Source: Roseovarius sp. ZX-A-9 (GTDB taxonomy: Bacteria; Pseudomonadota; Alphaproteobacteria; Rhodobacterales; Rhodobacteraceae). From it: a stretch of 64,000 bases of DNA. The notes beneath the pieces were generated by a model, which had not been told where the DNA came from, ran no database searches, and was given only the letters and a program-made list of their open reading frames with translations. Both the position numbers and the translations under genes were made by a program. Every line of letters starts with the position of its first letter. The stretch's first letter is position 1. The DNA lies in assembly GCF_028369135.1 (NCBI RefSeq), contig NZ_JAPWHW010000004.1:124001-188000 (forward strand), written 5' to 3'. This document shows positions 43,584 through 53,161 of the stretch, piece after piece.

Positions 43584-44144
43584 ATGGAAGGCTTCACCAT
43601 CATCGACGGCGTCGTAGCGCTGGTTATCGTGCTCTCGGCGCTGCTGGCCTATAGCCGCGGGTTCGTCCGCGAGGCACTGGCAATCGCCGGCTGGATCGTG
43701 GCGGGCATCGTCGCTTTCATCTTTGCCCCGCAGGTCGAACCGCTGGTCAAGGAGATCCCCGTCGTTGGCGAATTCATCGCCGACAGTTGCGAGTTGAGTA
43801 TGATCGGCGCCTTCGCGCTGGTCTTTGCCGTCGCGTTGATCGTCGCATCGCTGATCACGCCGCTCTTTTCGTCGCTGGTGCAACGCTCGGCGCTCGGCGG
43901 GCTCGATCAGGGGATCGGGTTCCTCTTTGGCGTGGCGCGCGGCATCCTGTTGGTGGCGATTGCCTATTTCGTCTACGAGACAGTCATCACCAGTCAGAGC
44001 ATCCAGATGATCGACGACAGCCGATCGGCGCGGGTCTTTGCCCACCTCACGGGGCGGATCGAAGACGGCAACCCCGAACAGGCACTTGGCTGGATCACCG
44101 CACAATACGAAGCACTGGTCGGTGCTTGCGACGCGCCTGAATAA
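43584..44144 (+). CDS. cvpA: CvpA-family membrane protein
   Basis: A 186-residue protein with four membrane helices (about 7-25, 30-50, 68-92 and 108-130) and a C-terminal cytoplasmic tail. The N-terminal sequence IIDGVVALVIVLSALLAYSRGFVREALAIAGWI is the family signature. CvpA was named for colicin V production and the usual neighbour is purF, found here two genes downstream. Role uncertain, possibly envelope stress. AAGG precedes the ATG at 5 bases. Confidence 0.93.
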   Translation: MEGFTIIDGVVALVIVLSALLAYSRGFVREALAIAGWIVAGIVAFIFAPQVEPLVKEIPVVGEFIADSCELSMIGAFALVFAVALIVASLITPLFSSLVQRSALGGLDQGIGFLFGVARGILLVAIAYFVYETVITSQSIQMIDDSRSARVFAHLTGRIEDGNPEQALGWITAQYEALVGACDAPE

Positions 44145-44147
44145 GCG

Positions 44148-44594
44148 ATGTCCAGTTCAACCCTGATCGCGCTGTTGCTGATGGCGGCCTCGGGTGTGGC
44201 AATTGCGGTGCAGGGGCCAATCAATGCGATGCTCGGGCGCGGCCTCGGCAGCACGATGGCCGCGGCGGCGGTCTCGTTCGGGGTCGGCTTTGCCGTACTG
44301 CTCGCGCTCACCCTGCTCATCGGTCACGGCAGCAACCTGACACGACTGGGCTCAGTGCCGTTGTGGTTGCTGATCGGCGGGTCGATGGGGGCGCTTTTTG
44401 TTTTCTCCACCATCTGGAGCGTGCCGGTACTGGGCGTTCTGACCACCACCGCGGTGTTGATTCTGGGTCAATTGGTCGCCGCATTGCTGCTGGATCATTT
44501 CGGCGCCTTCGGCCTGCCCGCACAAGCGCTGTCACCGACTCGGCTGCTGGCAGCGGCACTTGTTGTCGGCGGCGTGATTCTCTCACGGCTCTGA
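44148..44594 (+). CDS. small DMT-family (YdcZ/DUF606) membrane protein
   Basis: A 148-residue protein with five predicted helices. The pattern ALLLMAASGVAIAVQGPINAMLGRGLGSTMAAAAVSFGVG and WLLIGGSMGALFVFSTIWSVPVLGVLTTTAVLILGQLVAALLLDHFG is that of YdcZ-type half transporters, which are thought to dimerise to form a DMT exporter. It starts 3 bases after the cvpA stop and shares its operon. Substrate unknown. Confidence 0.88.
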   Translation: MSSSTLIALLLMAASGVAIAVQGPINAMLGRGLGSTMAAAAVSFGVGFAVLLALTLLIGHGSNLTRLGSVPLWLLIGGSMGALFVFSTIWSVPVLGVLTTTAVLILGQLVAALLLDHFGAFGLPAQALSPTRLLAAALVVGGVILSRL

Positions 44595-44729
44595 GCCACA
44601 CTTTGCGGCACCGAATTCTGCAACCGCTGTACCTCATCGGACATTCCCTGCGGATCGGCCCGTGACATCGGCTGCCGCACCCCCTATTAGGGTGACATCA
44701 AAGACAATCGGATTTGGAGCTGCCCTGCC

Positions 44730-46220
44730 TTGTCCAAACACATGCCCCCTGCCCACCCGTTCGATACCTCGTACCTGCGCGATGTCGCCGACGAGGATAA
44801 GTTGAAAGAAGAGTGCGGCGTATACGGCGTTATCGGCGTGACGGATGCCGCCAATTTCGTTGCCCTCGGCCTGCATGCGCTGCAGCATCGCGGACAAGAG
44901 GCAGGCGGGATCGTCTGCCACGATCCCGAACAGGGCTTCAACAGCGCCCGCCGATTCGGCTATGTCCGCGATAATTTCACCAAGCAAAGCCTGATGGAGA
45001 CGCTGCCCGGCCCGTTGGCCATCGGCCATGTGCGTTATTCCACCTCTGGCGGCAAAGCCCCCCAGATTCGCGACGTACAGCCGTTTTTCGGCGAATTCGC
45101 GATGGGTGGCGCGGCGATAGCGCATAACGGCAATATCACCAACGCCGACGCCTTGCGCAAAGAGCTGATCGAACGTGGCAGCATTTTCCAGTCCAGCTCA
45201 GATACCGAATGCATCATTCACCTGATGGCCCGCTCGCTGCAACGTACCATCCCTGAGCGGATGGAGGATGCACTGCGCCGAGTCGAAGGCGCGTTCTCGA
45301 TTGTGGCGATGACCCGGACCAAGCTGATCGGTGTTCGTGATCCGTTGGGCGTGCGCCCGCTGGTGCTGGGCCAGGTGGCCGATGGCTGGGTGCTCAGTTC
45401 GGAAACCTGTGCTCTGGACATCATCGGCGCGAAATACGTGCGCGAAGTGGCGCCGGGAGAGATGGTCGTGATCAACGGAAACGGCGTCGAGAGCCACTTT
45501 CCCTTCCGCCCGCAAAAGCCGCGCTCGTGCATCTTCGAGCATGTCTATTTCAGCCGCCCCGATTCGATCATCGGCCAGCGCAGCGTCTACGAGACACGCC
45601 GCCAGATCGGGATCGAACTGGCGCGCGAGGCTCCGGTAGATGCGGATATCGTCTGCCCGGTGCCCGACAGCGGCACGCCTGCAGCCATCGGTTTCAGCCA
45701 CGAAAGCGGTATTCCCTACGCGATGGGCATCATCCGCAATCAGTACATGGGCCGGACCTTCATCGAGCCGACCGAGCAGATCCGCAACATGGGCGTCCGG
45801 CTGAAGCTGAACGTGAACCGCGCGCTGATCAAGGACAAGCGCGTGATCCTGGTCGATGACAGCGTGGTGCGCGGCACCACCAGCCGCAAGATCAAGGAAA
45901 TGATCCTTGATGCGGGCGCAAAGGAGGTGCATTTCCGAATCGCCTCTCCGCCCACCGCTTGGCCCTGCTTTTATGGCGTGGACACACCAAAGCGCGAAAA
46001 ACTGCTGGCCGCGACCATGTCCGAAGAGGAAATGCGCGAGCATCTGAACGTTGACAGCCTTCGGTTCATCTCGCTTGACGGGCTTTACCGTGCCGTCGGT
46101 GAGGAATCGGGCCGCAACTCCGCCTGCCCGCAATATTGCGACGCCTGTTTTTCCGGTGAATACCCGGTGATTCCATCGGATCAGGTCGAACAGGGGTTTG
46201 TATTGAAGGCGGCCGAGTAG
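44730..46220 (+). CDS. purF: amidophosphoribosyltransferase
   Basis: Catalyses the first committed step of purine synthesis, glutamine plus PRPP to phosphoribosylamine. The 496-residue protein has a short pro-segment ending before the nucleophilic cysteine (KEECGVYGVIG), the glutaminase domain (GHVRYSTSGG, HNGNITN), the PRPP loop (VILVDDSVVRGTTSRKIKEM) and the C-terminal cysteine-rich motif (CPQYCDACFSGEYP) of the Fe-S cluster-bearing B. subtilis type. TTG start with GGAG 10 bases upstream; an ATG 12 bases later would have poor spacing. Confidence 0.96.
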   Translation: MSKHMPPAHPFDTSYLRDVADEDKLKEECGVYGVIGVTDAANFVALGLHALQHRGQEAGGIVCHDPEQGFNSARRFGYVRDNFTKQSLMETLPGPLAIGHVRYSTSGGKAPQIRDVQPFFGEFAMGGAAIAHNGNITNADALRKELIERGSIFQSSSDTECIIHLMARSLQRTIPERMEDALRRVEGAFSIVAMTRTKLIGVRDPLGVRPLVLGQVADGWVLSSETCALDIIGAKYVREVAPGEMVVINGNGVESHFPFRPQKPRSCIFEHVYFSRPDSIIGQRSVYETRRQIGIELAREAPVDADIVCPVPDSGTPAAIGFSHESGIPYAMGIIRNQYMGRTFIEPTEQIRNMGVRLKLNVNRALIKDKRVILVDDSVVRGTTSRKIKEMILDAGAKEVHFRIASPPTAWPCFYGVDTPKREKLLAATMSEEEMREHLNVDSLRFISLDGLYRAVGEESGRNSACPQYCDACFSGEYPVIPSDQVEQGFVLKAAE

Positions 46221-46252
46221 GCCGCTCATTCCGATACTTGGATACGCAGGCT

Positions 46253-46278
46253 ATCGGCGGCGCTTTGCCGCCGCCGAT
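46253..46278. terminator. strong hairpin after purF
   Basis: ATCGGCGGCG / CGCCGCCGAT, 10-bp perfect stem with loop CTTTGC, 32 bases after the purF stop. No T run follows, so it may be an mRNA end stabiliser as much as a terminator. Confidence 0.55.
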
Positions 46279-46379
46279 GCTGCGACGCGGCATTTTCCCG
46301 CCGACGCCCGACACCTCCCCTTTCGCCCGACCTTGCACAGGGCTAAATCGCGCTGAAACACGCCTTGAAAGGGGATCAC

Positions 46380-46649
46380 GTGACAGATTTCAGCGATACC
46401 TCAACACCCTCTCAAGTGGTCGGAACGGCCGCGACCCAAGAGGCCGAAATACCATCGGGAACCGTTCTGATCGGGACCATCAACGCCAAGAACCGCGCCT
46501 ATGCCCTGGTGAAATCCAGCCGCGGCGAGATCACGCAGGTCAAACCAGGCGACCGCATCGGCCGACAAACCGTGGCCGCGATCGAGCAGGGGCAGATCAT
46601 TCTGATGCATAACGGGCAGACCGAGCGGATGGTCATCCCGGGCGGGTAA
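46380..46649 (+). CDS. small GspC/PilP-like (HR-domain-like) protein
   Basis: An 89-residue protein. Residues 30-85 (GTVLIGTINAKNRAYALVKSSRGEITQVKPGDRIGRQTVAAIEQGQIILMHNGQTERMVI) match the pattern of the homology-region domain of type II secretion GspC and of PilP in type IV pili: a short beta-barrel that docks to secretin. The usual membrane helix or signal is missing, because the protein begins directly with a Ser/Thr-rich lead, so the location is unclear. GTG start at 46380 with AAAGGGG 6 bases upstream. No secretin or pilus genes are near. Confidence 0.55.
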   Translation: MTDFSDTSTPSQVVGTAATQEAEIPSGTVLIGTINAKNRAYALVKSSRGEITQVKPGDRIGRQTVAAIEQGQIILMHNGQTERMVIPGG

Positions 46650-46651
46650 CA

Positions 46652-46668
46652 CTCCGCCTCGGGCGGAG
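46652..46668 (+). terminator. hairpin after the GspC/PilP-like gene
   Basis: CTCCGCC-TCG-GGCGGAG, 7-bp stem with a 3-base loop, 3 bases after the stop; a moderate T-rich stretch follows later. Possible terminator. Confidence 0.5.
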
Positions 46669-46751
46669 GCGAGGTTTCAATCCCGCCCTGCTCGCCCAGC
46701 GAAGGCGCTTTGCCTCTTGATTTGCAGAGCAAGGAATGAAAAGCCCCTCGC

Positions 46752-47405
46752 ATGACCAATGACAGCACCACACCCGTTGCCCTGATCACCGGCGCCTCGC
46801 GCGGCCTCGGCGCCGCGCTGGCCGAAGAACTGGCCCCGCATTACCACATCGTTGCCGTGGCCCGCACCACCGGCGCGCTGGAAGAGCTGGATGACCGCAT
46901 TCAGGCTGCCGGGCACAGCGCCACGCTGGCCCCGATGGACATCACCAACCCCGATGCGATGCGCCAGCTTTGTCGCTCGATCCATGATCGCTGGGGCGGT
47001 GTCGCGCTCTGGGCGCATACCGCGATCCATGCGGCTCCGCTCACGCTGGCGGCGCATCTGGATGCCCGCGACTGGGACAAATCCGTGGCCTGCAACGTCA
47101 CCGCCACCGGGCAGTTGATCCCGTTCATCGCACCGCTGCTGGGCACGACGGGTCAGGCGATGTTCTTCGAGGATTTCAAGGCAGGCGAGAAGTTTCACGC
47201 GGCCTACGGCGCCACCAAGGCGGCACAGATCGCGCTGGCGCGCTCCTGGCAGGCCGAAACCGACCGGACCGGCCCGCGCGTGCATATCGTCAGCCCGGAA
47301 CCGATGCCCACGGCCACCCGCGCCCGCTTCCACCCCGGCGAGCCCCGCGATGATCTGGCCGATCCGCGCAACGAGGCGCGCCGGCTGCTGGGGCTACTGC
47401 AATAG
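46752..47405 (+). CDS. short-chain dehydrogenase/reductase, atypical
   Basis: A 217-residue SDR: dinucleotide-binding [15 protein letters not shown] at 10-24, with catalytic YxxxK present as AAYGATKAA. The catalytic Ser normally 13-14 residues before Tyr is not evident (the region reads [15 protein letters not shown]), and the middle motif N-A-G is replaced by HTAIHAA. Active only if the Ser role is filled otherwise. Stands alone upstream of surE with a 130-base gap, substrate unknown. Confidence 0.78.
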   Translation: MTNDSTTPVALITGASRGLGAALAEELAPHYHIVAVARTTGALEELDDRIQAAGHSATLAPMDITNPDAMRQLCRSIHDRWGGVALWAHTAIHAAPLTLAAHLDARDWDKSVACNVTATGQLIPFIAPLLGTTGQAMFFEDFKAGEKFHAAYGATKAAQIALARSWQAETDRTGPRVHIVSPEPMPTATRARFHPGEPRDDLADPRNEARRLLGLLQ

Positions 47406-47535
47406 GGCAATATCGCGACCCCGCAACCGGATGCGCCCTGGCAGGGCTTCCAAAGCAACAAATGAGTGCCGCGCCCGCTTGCCGGACTGCCCCCTGCCCG
47501 CTACACAAGACCAAACGCGGGGCAGGAGCGGAAAA

Positions 47536-48318
47536 TTGCGCATTCTCATCACCAATGACGACGGAATCAACGCACCCGGCCTGGAGGTAACCCAGGAAAT
47601 CGCCGAAAAGCTCGCCGGACCGGGGGGCGAGGTCTGGACCGTCGCGCCCGCATTCGAGCAATCGGGCGTCGGACATTGCATTTCCTACACCCAACCGATG
47701 ATGGTCAGCCAGATGAGCACGCGCCGCTATGCGGTGCAGGGCAGTCCCGCCGACTGCGTGCTGGCAGCAATCCACGACATCATGAAAGGTGCGCTGCCGG
47801 ATCTGGTTCTGTCGGGCGTCAACCGTGGCAACAATTCGGCCGAGAACGCCGTCTACTCCGGCACTGTCGGCGCCGCGATGGAAGCCGCGCTGCAAGGCGT
47901 GCCCGCCATCGCACTCAGCCAGTATTACGGCCCCGACAATCGCGATCTGGACGATCAGTTCGACGCCGCGCGCCAGCACGGGCTTGATACGGTCCAACGC
48001 CTGCTCGACAAAGGCGTGTGGGAACGCGAAGACTACGGCATCTTCTACAACGTGAATTTCCCGCCCGTGGCCGCCAGTGCGGTCAAGGGACTGCGCGCCA
48101 CTCGCCAGGGTGTCCGCCGGGATATGGGCTTCGGCGTCAAGCCGCAAAGCTCGCCGTCGGGACGCCAGTTCCTGTGGGTCACCGGTGCGCCGCAAAACCA
48201 GCAGACGGCCGACGGATCCGACGCTGACATGAATCTCAAGGGGTACATCTCGGTCACACCGATGCGGGCCGATTTAACCGCGCATGACATTCTGGAGTCG
48301 CTGAAAGCCATTGAATGA
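47536..48318 (+). CDS. surE: 5'/3'-nucleotidase SurE
   Basis: A metal-dependent phosphatase acting on nucleoside monophosphates in stationary-phase survival. The 260-residue protein starts [16 protein letters not shown] with the metal ligands Asp-Asp-Gly, then the SGVGH and [22 protein letters not shown] segments that complete the active site. The start is TTG at 47536, 7 bases after CAGGAG; no ATG fits the conserved N-terminus. It overlaps pcm by 8 bases, giving the ancient surE-pcm-nlpD order. Confidence 0.95.
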   Translation: MRILITNDDGINAPGLEVTQEIAEKLAGPGGEVWTVAPAFEQSGVGHCISYTQPMMVSQMSTRRYAVQGSPADCVLAAIHDIMKGALPDLVLSGVNRGNNSAENAVYSGTVGAAMEAALQGVPAIALSQYYGPDNRDLDDQFDAARQHGLDTVQRLLDKGVWEREDYGIFYNVNFPPVAASAVKGLRATRQGVRRDMGFGVKPQSSPSGRQFLWVTGAPQNQQTADGSDADMNLKGYISVTPMRADLTAHDILESLKAIE

Positions 48319-48970
48319 CCAGCCTGATCAGATAGCGGAACGCAAAATGCAATTCCTCTTCGCACTCCGCTCCAAGGGGGTGACAGACGCACGCGTGCTG
48401 AACGCGATGGAAAAGATCGACCGCGGCCCTTTCATCCGCGGCTATTTCTCGGGCCGTGCCTACGAGGACATGCCGCTGCCCATCGCCTGCGGTCAGACAA
48501 TCAGCCAGCCGTCTGTCGTCGGGTTGATGACCCAGGCCCTGAAACTCTCGGCGCGCGACAAGGTACTGGAGGTCGGCACCGGCAGCGGCTACCAGGCGGC
48601 GATCCTCAGCCAGCTGACCCGGCGCGTCTACACAGTGGACCGTCACAAGCGCCTGGTCCTTGAGGCGACCGAGATTTTCCGCATGATGGACCTGACCAAT
48701 ATCACGGCGCTCACCGCCGATGGTAGCTTCGGATTGCCCGATCAGGCCCCCTTTGACCGCATCATCGTAACCGCTGCCGCCGAAGACCCGCCGGGACCGC
48801 TCTTGGCGCAACTTAAAATCGGGGGTATCATGGTGGTGCCGGTCGGACAGTCCGACGCCGTGCAAAGCCTGATCCGCGTGACGCGCAACGAGGAAGGCTT
48901 TGACTATGACGAGTTGCGGCCGGTGCGGTTTGTGCCACTGGTCGAAGGTTTGGGCCGGGACACGGCATAG
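48311..48970 (+). CDS. pcm: protein-L-isoaspartate O-methyltransferase
   Basis: Repairs isoaspartyl damage in proteins with SAM. At 219 residues it has the conserved [24 protein letters not shown] region and SAM motif [18 protein letters not shown]. The TTG at 48311 overlaps the surE stop and gives the expected N-terminal extension ([24 protein letters not shown]), whereas the first ATG at 48347 would begin within it; I take the longer form. Neighbour of surE and nlpD. Confidence 0.94.
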   Translation: MNDQPDQIAERKMQFLFALRSKGVTDARVLNAMEKIDRGPFIRGYFSGRAYEDMPLPIACGQTISQPSVVGLMTQALKLSARDKVLEVGTGSGYQAAILSQLTRRVYTVDRHKRLVLEATEIFRMMDLTNITALTADGSFGLPDQAPFDRIIVTAAAEDPPGPLLAQLKIGGIMVVPVGQSDAVQSLIRVTRNEEGFDYDELRPVRFVPLVEGLGRDTA

Positions 48971-49029
48971 TTGGTTGAATAAGGCAAAGCCCCGGCGCAC
49001 AAGGGGCAAATGATGAGGACGTGATCGAG

Positions 49030-50211
49030 ATGAGTTTTTCCAAACGCCCCGCCATTTTCTTGGCCGGCGCTGCGGTGCTGGTTCTGGGCGGTTGCAGCGC
49101 GCCACTCGACTTTGACATGCGCGGCGGGATCGGCCATGGGCTGGATACCGCCGAAGCGGCCCGCAAGGCCACCGCGGCCCGGCCCGATCCGGACAGCCGC
49201 GGCATCATCTCGTATCCCGGCTACCAGGTCGCGATCGCGCGACGCGGCGACACCCTGGCCAGCCTTGCCGCCCGGATCGGCGTTGACGCGGCCGAACTGG
49301 GGCGGTTCAACGGTATCGGCCCCGACGACAGGTTGCGCCGGGGCGAGGTGATCGCCCTGCCCGGCCGCGTCGCAGAGCCGACAGGCGGCCCGATCCGCCC
49401 CGATGGCGTGGACATCGCAACCATCGCCGGCGGCGCGATCGACAAGGCGGACAAGAACCAGATCGAAACCAGCGCGCTGTCCCCCGCGACGCAGACCGGC
49501 ACCGAGCCTGTACGCCACAAGGTCGCGCGCGGCGAAACAGCCTATACCATAGCACGGCTCTACAATGTGTCGATCCGCAGCCTCGCCGACTGGAATGGGC
49601 TGGGCGCTGATTTCGGCGTGCGTGAAGGCCAGTACCTGATGATCCCCGTCGCGCTGCCGGGCGAGGTCGGCAAACCCTTTGATGCGACAGACATCCCTCA
49701 GACCGAACCGCCGGGAGTGGGATCGCCCACCCCCGAACCGCCAAGCGCCGTGAAGCCGCTGCCAGAGGACGATACGGTTCCGGTCACCGACATCTCGACG
49801 CCCAAGGTCAAGCCCGGCGACGCGCCCGATCTCAGCAAGACCGTGACAAAGAAGAGCAAGGCACGCATGGGCTACCCGGTGCGCGGCGACATTGTGCGCG
49901 CCTATGCCAAGGGAAAGAACGACGGCATTGATATCGCCGCAGCCCCCGGCACGCCCGTCAAGGCGGCCGACAAGGGCACTGTGGCTGCAATCACCCAAGA
50001 CACGGCCGGCACACCGATCATTGTTGTGCGACACGCGAACAACCTGATGACGGTCTATTCCAACGTCGATAATCTCGTGGTCGAAAAAGGTGACAAGGTC
50101 AGCCGCGGCGACACGCTGGCCAAGGTCCGCAGCTCCGGCCCCGCAGCGATGCATTTCGAAGTACGCGAAGGGTTCGAGAGCCTAGATCCGGTCCCCTATC
50201 TCACCGAATGA
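49030..50211 (+). CDS. nlpD: NlpD/EnvC-type lipoprotein, LysM plus degenerate LytM (M23)
   Basis: A 393-residue outer-membrane lipoprotein: signal and lipobox LVLGGC, LysM-like repeats about 55-105 (YQVAIARRGDTLASLAARIGVDAAELGRFNGI) and 155-210 (HKVARGETAYTIARLYNVSIRSLADWNGL), proline-rich linker, and a C-terminal LytM domain (GIDIAAAPGTPVKAADKGTVAAI). The zinc site is degenerate: the first His is replaced in NDGIDI, YAH reads YSN, and HxH reads MHFE, so it should activate amidases instead of cutting. AGGA lies 9 bases before ATG. surE-pcm-nlpD order. Confidence 0.93.
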   Translation: MSFSKRPAIFLAGAAVLVLGGCSAPLDFDMRGGIGHGLDTAEAARKATAARPDPDSRGIISYPGYQVAIARRGDTLASLAARIGVDAAELGRFNGIGPDDRLRRGEVIALPGRVAEPTGGPIRPDGVDIATIAGGAIDKADKNQIETSALSPATQTGTEPVRHKVARGETAYTIARLYNVSIRSLADWNGLGADFGVREGQYLMIPVALPGEVGKPFDATDIPQTEPPGVGSPTPEPPSAVKPLPEDDTVPVTDISTPKVKPGDAPDLSKTVTKKSKARMGYPVRGDIVRAYAKGKNDGIDIAAAPGTPVKAADKGTVAAITQDTAGTPIIVVRHANNLMTVYSNVDNLVVEKGDKVSRGDTLAKVRSSGPAAMHFEVREGFESLDPVPYLTE

Positions 50212-50219
50212 CTGGTCAG

Positions 50220-50266
50220 ATCCCCGGTGACAACCCACCCGTCAGCGGCAGGTTATCACCGGGGAT
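50220..50266 (+). terminator. terminator after nlpD
   Basis: Arms ATCCCCGGTGACAACC (50220-50235) and GGTTATCACCGGGGAT (50251-50266), one mismatch, followed by TT. A long stem serving the end of surE-pcm-nlpD. The next 130 bases contain nothing notable. Confidence 0.75.
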
Positions 50267-50399
50267 TTAGGAGCCAGCCGCAGACAACTCGCGCGCCCGT
50301 CCCTTTTCGAGGGCGCATCACGGGTCGCCAAAGCCACCCGCCTAGTCCTTCATTTTGCCAAAAATACTCAATCGCCCGGCCCGCTTACCCGGCACGACG

Positions 50400-51242
50400 T
50401 CAGGCGGGTATCGCCACACCACGCCGCCCTGCCAAGTCCGTCACGTATTGCCAGGCCACCCGGCCCGAGCGCGAGCCGCGCGTCGCTTGCCACTCGATCG
50501 CTTCGGCGCGCAGCGTCTCATCGTCGATCTCGATCCCGTAGGCGTCACAGTAGCCCCTGATCATCGCCAGGTATTCATCCTGCCCGCAGGGATGGAAGCC
50601 CAGCCAGAGGCCGAACCGGTCGCTGAGCGAAACCTTCTCTTCGGTCGCCTCGCTGGGGCTGATCGCACTGGCGCGTTCGTTTTCGATCATGTCACGCGGC
50701 ATCAGATGGCGCCGGTTCGACGTGGCATAAAACACCACGTTCTCAGGCCGCCCTTCTATGCCACCATCCAGCACGGCCTTGAGCGATTTGTAATGCTGGT
50801 CATCATGGCTGAAACTGAGGTCATCGCAAAATAGAACAAAGCGCATGTCACTGGAGCGCAGGAGCGCCAGCAGGCGGGTAACGCTGGTCAGATCCTCACG
50901 TTGCAACTCGACGATCTTGAGCGGCAAGCCCTCGGCCACGACTGCGGCATGTACCGCCTTGACGAGGCTCGATTTCCCCATACCACGCGCCCCCCAGAGA
51001 AGCGCATTGTTGGCAGGCAGCCCACGGGCGAAATGGCGGGTGTTTTCAAGCAACGTGTCGCGCGAACGGTCCACCCCCAGAAGCAGGCTCATATCCACGC
51101 GCGAGACCTTCGGTACCGGCTGCAGCCGGTCAGGCGCAACCTGCCAGACAAACGCATCGGCCTTGGTGAAATCGGGGGCATCGAAAGGTGGTGGGCTGAC
51201 ACGTTCCAGTGCAGCCGCGATCCGTTCCAGCGGGTCGCTCAT
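50400..51242 (-). CDS. DUF815-family P-loop ATPase
   Basis: A 280-residue ATPase: Walker [16 protein letters not shown] near 84-98, Walker [16 protein letters not shown], sensor-type ATSNRRHL and arginine-rich C-terminal lid. DUF815 proteins are AAA+-like and found in many proteobacteria without a fixed partner; function is unknown. Here the start overlaps the tatC stop as ATGA, which links it translationally to the twin-arginine operon, so a role in handling folded substrates or cofactors is worth considering. The C-terminal region reads [18 protein letters not shown]. Confidence 0.88.
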   Translation of the reverse strand: MSDPLERIAAALERVSPPPFDAPDFTKADAFVWQVAPDRLQPVPKVSRVDMSLLLGVDRSRDTLLENTRHFARGLPANNALLWGARGMGKSSLVKAVHAAVVAEGLPLKIVELQREDLTSVTRLLALLRSSDMRFVLFCDDLSFSHDDQHYKSLKAVLDGGIEGRPENVVFYATSNRRHLMPRDMIENERASAISPSEATEEKVSLSDRFGLWLGFHPCGQDEYLAMIRGYCDAYGIEIDDETLRAEAIEWQATRGSRSGRVAWQYVTDLAGRRGVAIPA

Positions 51243-52150
51243 TTGCGCGGCTCCTCATCCGTCCCTTGCGGTTCGTCCTCGGGGTGGATTTCGTCGTCGG
51301 GCATGTCGGTCTCATCGTCATCCTCAAACCACAGGCCCTCGGCGCGCAGCTTCGCTTCGCGCTTCTGCTCGACCCGGCGCACCAGGAAAATGGAGATCTC
51401 GTAAAGCCCGTAGACCACGACAAACAGGATCACCTGGGTAATCACATCCGGCGGCGTGACCAGAGCGGCCAATACCAGGATGCCGACCACCGCATATTTG
51501 CGCACCGCTTTCAGACCTTCGGCACCGACCAGCCCGGCCTTGCCCATCAGGGTCAGCAGCACGGGCAACTGGAAGCACAGGCCGAAAGCCACGATGAACT
51601 TGATCGTGAGGTTCAGATACTCCTGCGCGGAGCCCTGAAAGACGACGCTGAGCGGTGCTGGGCCTTGCGCGCCCTCGATCGCCTCGCCACCGGTCCCGAA
51701 TTGCTGGAACCCGAGGAAGAAATCATAGGCCAGCGGTGTCACCACGTAAAAGGCAAAGGCCGCCCCGAGGATGAACATGAATGGCGATGCGATCAGGAAT
51801 GGCAGAAACGCGCCCTTTTCCGTCTTGTAGAGCCCGGGCGCCACGAACCGCCACATCTGGTTGGCGATATAGGGAAAGCCCAACATGAAGCCCCCCAGCA
51901 GCGACACCTTGATGGCAACGAAAAAGCCCTCTTGCGGCGAGATGAAGATCAGGTTGCAGTCCTGCCCTCGGTCCGCCAGCACCGAACACAGCGGTGCAGT
52001 CAGGAAATTGAAGATCGGCGTGGCCACGGAAAAGCAGATGACCATGCCGATGATAAACGCGATCACTGACCGGATCAGGCGCGTGCGCAGCTCTGCCAGA
52101 TGCTCGATCAATGGCGCGCTGCTGTCTTCGATCTCGTCGGTATTGCTCAT
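51239..52150 (-). CDS. tatC: twin-arginine translocase subunit TatC
   Basis: Membrane protein that binds twin-arginine signal peptides with TatB. The 303-residue chain has six helices; family motifs include the N-terminal [15 protein letters not shown] and the [35 protein letters not shown] region with the conserved Glu, then FELP-like [14 protein letters not shown]. The acidic C-terminal tail (about 35 residues: [19 protein letters not shown]) is longer than in E. coli. Overlaps tatB and the DUF815 gene by 4 bases each. Confidence 0.97.
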   Translation of the reverse strand: MSNTDEIEDSSAPLIEHLAELRTRLIRSVIAFIIGMVICFSVATPIFNFLTAPLCSVLADRGQDCNLIFISPQEGFFVAIKVSLLGGFMLGFPYIANQMWRFVAPGLYKTEKGAFLPFLIASPFMFILGAAFAFYVVTPLAYDFFLGFQQFGTGGEAIEGAQGPAPLSVVFQGSAQEYLNLTIKFIVAFGLCFQLPVLLTLMGKAGLVGAEGLKAVRKYAVVGILVLAALVTPPDVITQVILFVVVYGLYEISIFLVRRVEQKREAKLRAEGLWFEDDDETDMPDDEIHPEDEPQGTDEEPRK

Positions 52151-52776
52151 GCCTTGTCCTCAGCCGCCTTTTTCCTGGCTGGCTTGGCCGCGGCCTTCGG
52201 GGCGGTGGTTTTCTTTGCCGCGGGCTTGGCCGCGGAAGGTTTGGCCGCAGCACTCTTGGCTGCCGGTTTCTTGGCTGTCGGCTTCTTGGCGGGCGCGGCT
52301 TTTTTCGTCGTGGATGTCTTGGCGGCGGGCGTTTTCGCCGCCGCGGATTTGGCGTTTGCCTTCTTGGCTGGTTTGGCCGCTGCAGCAGCGGCCTCAGCCG
52401 TTTCTTTCGCCTTGCGTTCGGTGGCTTTCTCGGCGGCTTTCTGGCTGACCTTGTCCGCCACTTCTTGCCGCTCGGGGCTCAACTTGGGCTTGCCCGCGTC
52501 CTGAGTGGCTTGGGTAAAGCTCTCGGTAGTCTTGCGGACTTCGGACATGGCCGTTTTGACCGGGCTTGTCGCCTTGCGCAACGTGTCGGTGACATCCTTG
52601 ACGCCGGACTCATCCGCCGCATCGTTCATTGCCTTGGAAAACTCGCGCGCCATGCCCTTGGCCTTGCCCACGAACTGTCCGACAGTTCGGAACATGCCAG
52701 GCAGGTCCTTCGGCCCCACGACGATCAACGCCACGATGCCGATCACCATAAGCTCGGTCCAGCCAAGGTCGAACAT
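52147..52776 (-). CDS. tatB: twin-arginine translocase subunit TatB with Ala/Lys tail
   Basis: A 209-residue TatB. N-terminus [45 protein letters not shown] contains the membrane helix, Glu and Pro hinge of TatB, followed by the amphipathic helix. From about residue 120 the tail is almost only Ala and Lys with Pro and Thr ([16 protein letters not shown] style), resembling histone H1-like tails; such low-complexity tails occur in TatB of related species. Translationally coupled with tatC; 7 bases downstream of tatA. Confidence 0.95.
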   Translation of the reverse strand: MFDLGWTELMVIGIVALIVVGPKDLPGMFRTVGQFVGKAKGMAREFSKAMNDAADESGVKDVTDTLRKATSPVKTAMSEVRKTTESFTQATQDAGKPKLSPERQEVADKVSQKAAEKATERKAKETAEAAAAAAKPAKKANAKSAAAKTPAAKTSTTKKAAPAKKPTAKKPAAKSAAAKPSAAKPAAKKTTAPKAAAKPARKKAAEDKA

Positions 52777-52783
52777 GTTGCGT

Positions 52784-53008
52784 TCAGGCCTTGTCTTTTT
52801 TGGATTCGGGCGTCACGTCCTTGGCGACTTCATCGGTATCGTTCGCCGCATCTTCCAGCTCTTTGTTGCCTTCATGGATGCCCTTCTTGAACGAAGTGAT
52901 GCCCTTGCCCACCTCGCCCATCAGCGACGAGATCTTGCCGCGTCCGAAAAGGACCAGCACCACAACGGCGATGAGCAGGATGCCCGGAAGGCCGATATTG
53001 TTCAGCAT
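52784..53008 (-). CDS. tatA: twin-arginine translocase subunit TatA
   Basis: The pore-forming subunit. 74 residues with the membrane helix [39 protein letters not shown], including FGRGK at the hinge, then an amphipathic helix and acidic tail. It is the first of the operon tatA-tatB-tatC-DUF815 on the minus strand; the 153 bases upstream, with A/T-rich TATTATCTAATCCC, contain the likely promoter. Confidence 0.97.
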   Translation of the reverse strand: MLNNIGLPGILLIAVVVLVLFGRGKISSLMGEVGKGITSFKKGIHEGNKELEDAANDTDEVAKDVTPESKKDKA

Positions 53009-53161
53009 GAGTATTCTCCCTGTCTCGGGGGTGGATCGAATGTGCCCCGGGAATTTCGTCAGTATTATCTAATCCCTCTGGGCGCAGGTTAAAAGAACGA
53101 AAGCGCGGCAGCGCGGCATTTTTGGCCAAGCGCCCGATCAGCGTCCCGGTCAACGTCCCGA

